49,860 nucleotides of DNA from Halomonas faecis (GTDB lineage Bacteria; Pseudomonadota; Gammaproteobacteria; Pseudomonadales; Halomonadaceae). The stretch is from contig NZ_JAACZO010000014.1 of the NCBI RefSeq assembly GCF_010993975.1, positions 1-49,860 on the forward strand, in the 5' to 3' direction. Position 1 is the first letter of the stretch. Every line of letters begins with the position of its first letter. Positions 49,120 through 49,860 of the stretch are shown here, piece by piece. The notes below the pieces were generated by a model. That model did no database searches and was not told the origin of the DNA. It saw only the letters and a list, made by a program, of their open reading frames with translations. The translations under genes were made by a program, and so were the position numbers.

Positions 49120-49735
49120 TCATTCCTCGATCCGGAAGTGTCTCTGAATCAGTCTCACCATCGCATCTGCACCGGGCGCATCGGCATTCACTTGCCGCAA
49201 CATGAGGTGTGAGCCCGGCAAGTCCGGCAATCCCAGCCGGTCCGGGACGCGCTTCACCCCCGTTGGTAGCGTGCTGCGACCCAGTACACCGATGCCAAGG
49301 CCGACCCGTATCGCCGCTGCCACGCCGGCAATGCTGTCACTGGTGTAGGCGATGCGCCATTCGCGCCCGGCGACATTCAACTGATCGAGTGCCCATTGCC
49401 GCCACCAGCAGGCCTGATCGAAGAGCACCAAGGGCAGCGGGCCTGACGAGGGCATGTCTAGGTCGAGCGTTTCCGACATCACCCACCAGGTGGGGTCGTA
49501 ACCCAGCAGTTCGCCACGTCGATGTTCCTGATCGGCCACCAGGATGCCTAGATCCAGCGTACCGTCCTCCAGTGACGCTTCGAGTCGCTCGCTGCTGGCA
49601 CACTGCACGAACAACTCGACGTCTGGCTGGCTGCGCTGGAAGCGGCTCAGCAGGTCGGGCAACTCGCTGCCGGAATACTCCTCGGGAAGGCCGATACGCA
49701 GGGGGCCTGCCGAGGCCTCGGCGGTATCGAACAAC
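49120..49735 (-). pseudogene. LysR-family regulator interrupted by an IS66-type element
   Basis: The minus-strand frame encodes only the effector domain (LFDTAEASAGPLRIGLPEEY, SELPDLLSRFQRSQPDVELF, GTLDLGILVADQEH, VGLGIGVLGRSTLP). The DNA-binding domain is missing: just beyond, at 49736, an insertion-sequence end begins. The codons that continue into the insertion do not fit the family. The remaining part of the gene may lie on the other side of the element, outside the window. Confidence 0.75.
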
Positions 49736-49860
49736 GTAAACGCTCCAGCAACCACATCTACCGCAGTTGATCGCCACTGATCACACTGGTGACCTCTGAT
49801 AGACGGGAGGACACCATGAACGAACTGACCTCGACGCAGGCCTTCTGGCTTGGCCATCTG
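49736..49860 (+). mobile_element. IS66-family insertion sequence, left end
   Basis: GTAAACGCTCCAGCAACCAC at 49736 resembles the GTAAGCG-type terminal repeat of IS66 elements. It sits exactly where the LysR reading frame loses meaning and is followed 80 bp later by the start of an IS66-type accessory gene. The element continues past the window end. Confidence 0.65.
49816..49860 (+). CDS. IS66-type accessory protein TnpA, first 15 codons
   Basis: ATG 49816 with GGGAGG upstream encodes M-N-E-L-T-S-T-Q-A-F-W-L-G-H-L before the window ends. This resembles the N-terminus of IS66 TnpA proteins (short polar start, then F-W-x-x-H). Only 15 residues are visible, so the call rests partly on the IS66-like terminal repeat upstream. 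Confidence 0.5.
   Translation, partial: MNELTSTQAFWLGHL

Noticed and set aside
1..49860. An integron integrase gene
   Set aside because: No tyrosine-recombinase-like protein was found in any plausible frame, so the cassette clusters are reported without an integrase.
1..49860. CRISPR array, tRNA or rRNA genes
   Set aside because: No regularly spaced direct repeats of CRISPR type and no tRNA or rRNA signature was recognised while reading either strand.

Overview
The window looks like a chromosomal segment of a gammaproteobacterium of the Halomonas/Chromohalobacter type. I infer this from the GC-rich backbone with typical gammaproteobacterial genes (AzlCD, LysE/Lrp, Dpp-like ABC transporter, MTA/SAH nucleosidase, GGDEF enzyme, several LysR regulators) and from short dispersed intergenic repeats. 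AT-rich islands with different codon use interrupt this backbone, and insertion-sequence remnants mark several joints. No tRNA, rRNA or CRISPR was recognised.

Region 1 (1-4260): the 3' end of an IS1182-family element, then a train of short AT-rich plus-strand genes separated by GC-rich hairpin sequences resembling integron attC sites. No integrase is visible, so this is best read as a cassette cluster lacking an integrase. One cassette protein combines a TBP-like N-terminus with a HEPN ribonuclease motif. Region 2 (4263-5865): an AT-rich two-gene unit, an Fe(II)/2-oxoglutarate oxygenase of the asparagine-oxygenase type and a LysE-type amino-acid exporter. Region 3 (6554-24603): GC-rich backbone. 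It holds a SuhB-like phosphatase, a HigBA toxin-antitoxin pair, a glycosyltransferase, a six-gene ABC-uptake operon carrying two phosphatases under a divergent LysR, a LysR/azoreductase pair, AzlCD, a GGDEF enzyme, a nucleosidase, a LysE/Lrp pair and a small exported protein.

Region 4 (24604-37578): decayed genes, then an AT-rich biosynthetic cluster (27073-35615) bracketed by two directly repeated IS1380-family remnants. It encodes a MetZ-like PLP enzyme, a heme-oxygenase-like diiron oxidase, a 2Fe-2S ferredoxin, a single and a tandem ATP-grasp ligase, an alpha/beta-hydrolase and an EamA exporter. The set recalls the BesA/BesB/BesC enzymes of beta-ethynylserine biosynthesis but has three ATP-grasp modules and no halogenase. 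I infer a small peptide containing an unusual (perhaps unsaturated) amino acid that is made, ligated and exported. A MocR-type regulator lies divergently beside it. This is the most likely undescribed system here.

Region 5 (37653-44768): backbone again, with a quinone oxidoreductase, a TetR regulator with two perfect operators facing a dehydrogenase-like gene, broken HsdR and RhuM genes, an ABC-F ATPase, GFA, DsbA-like and DUF427 proteins. Region 6 (44990-48907): a second cassette cluster with four well-formed attC-like sites. It encodes a small protein whose frame is split by a three-copy 8-bp repeat, a coiled-coil membrane protein, a predicted beta-helix tail-anchored protein, a PIN-domain protein and a two-TM protein. 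Region 7 (49120-49860): a LysR gene cut by an IS66-type element that runs off the window.
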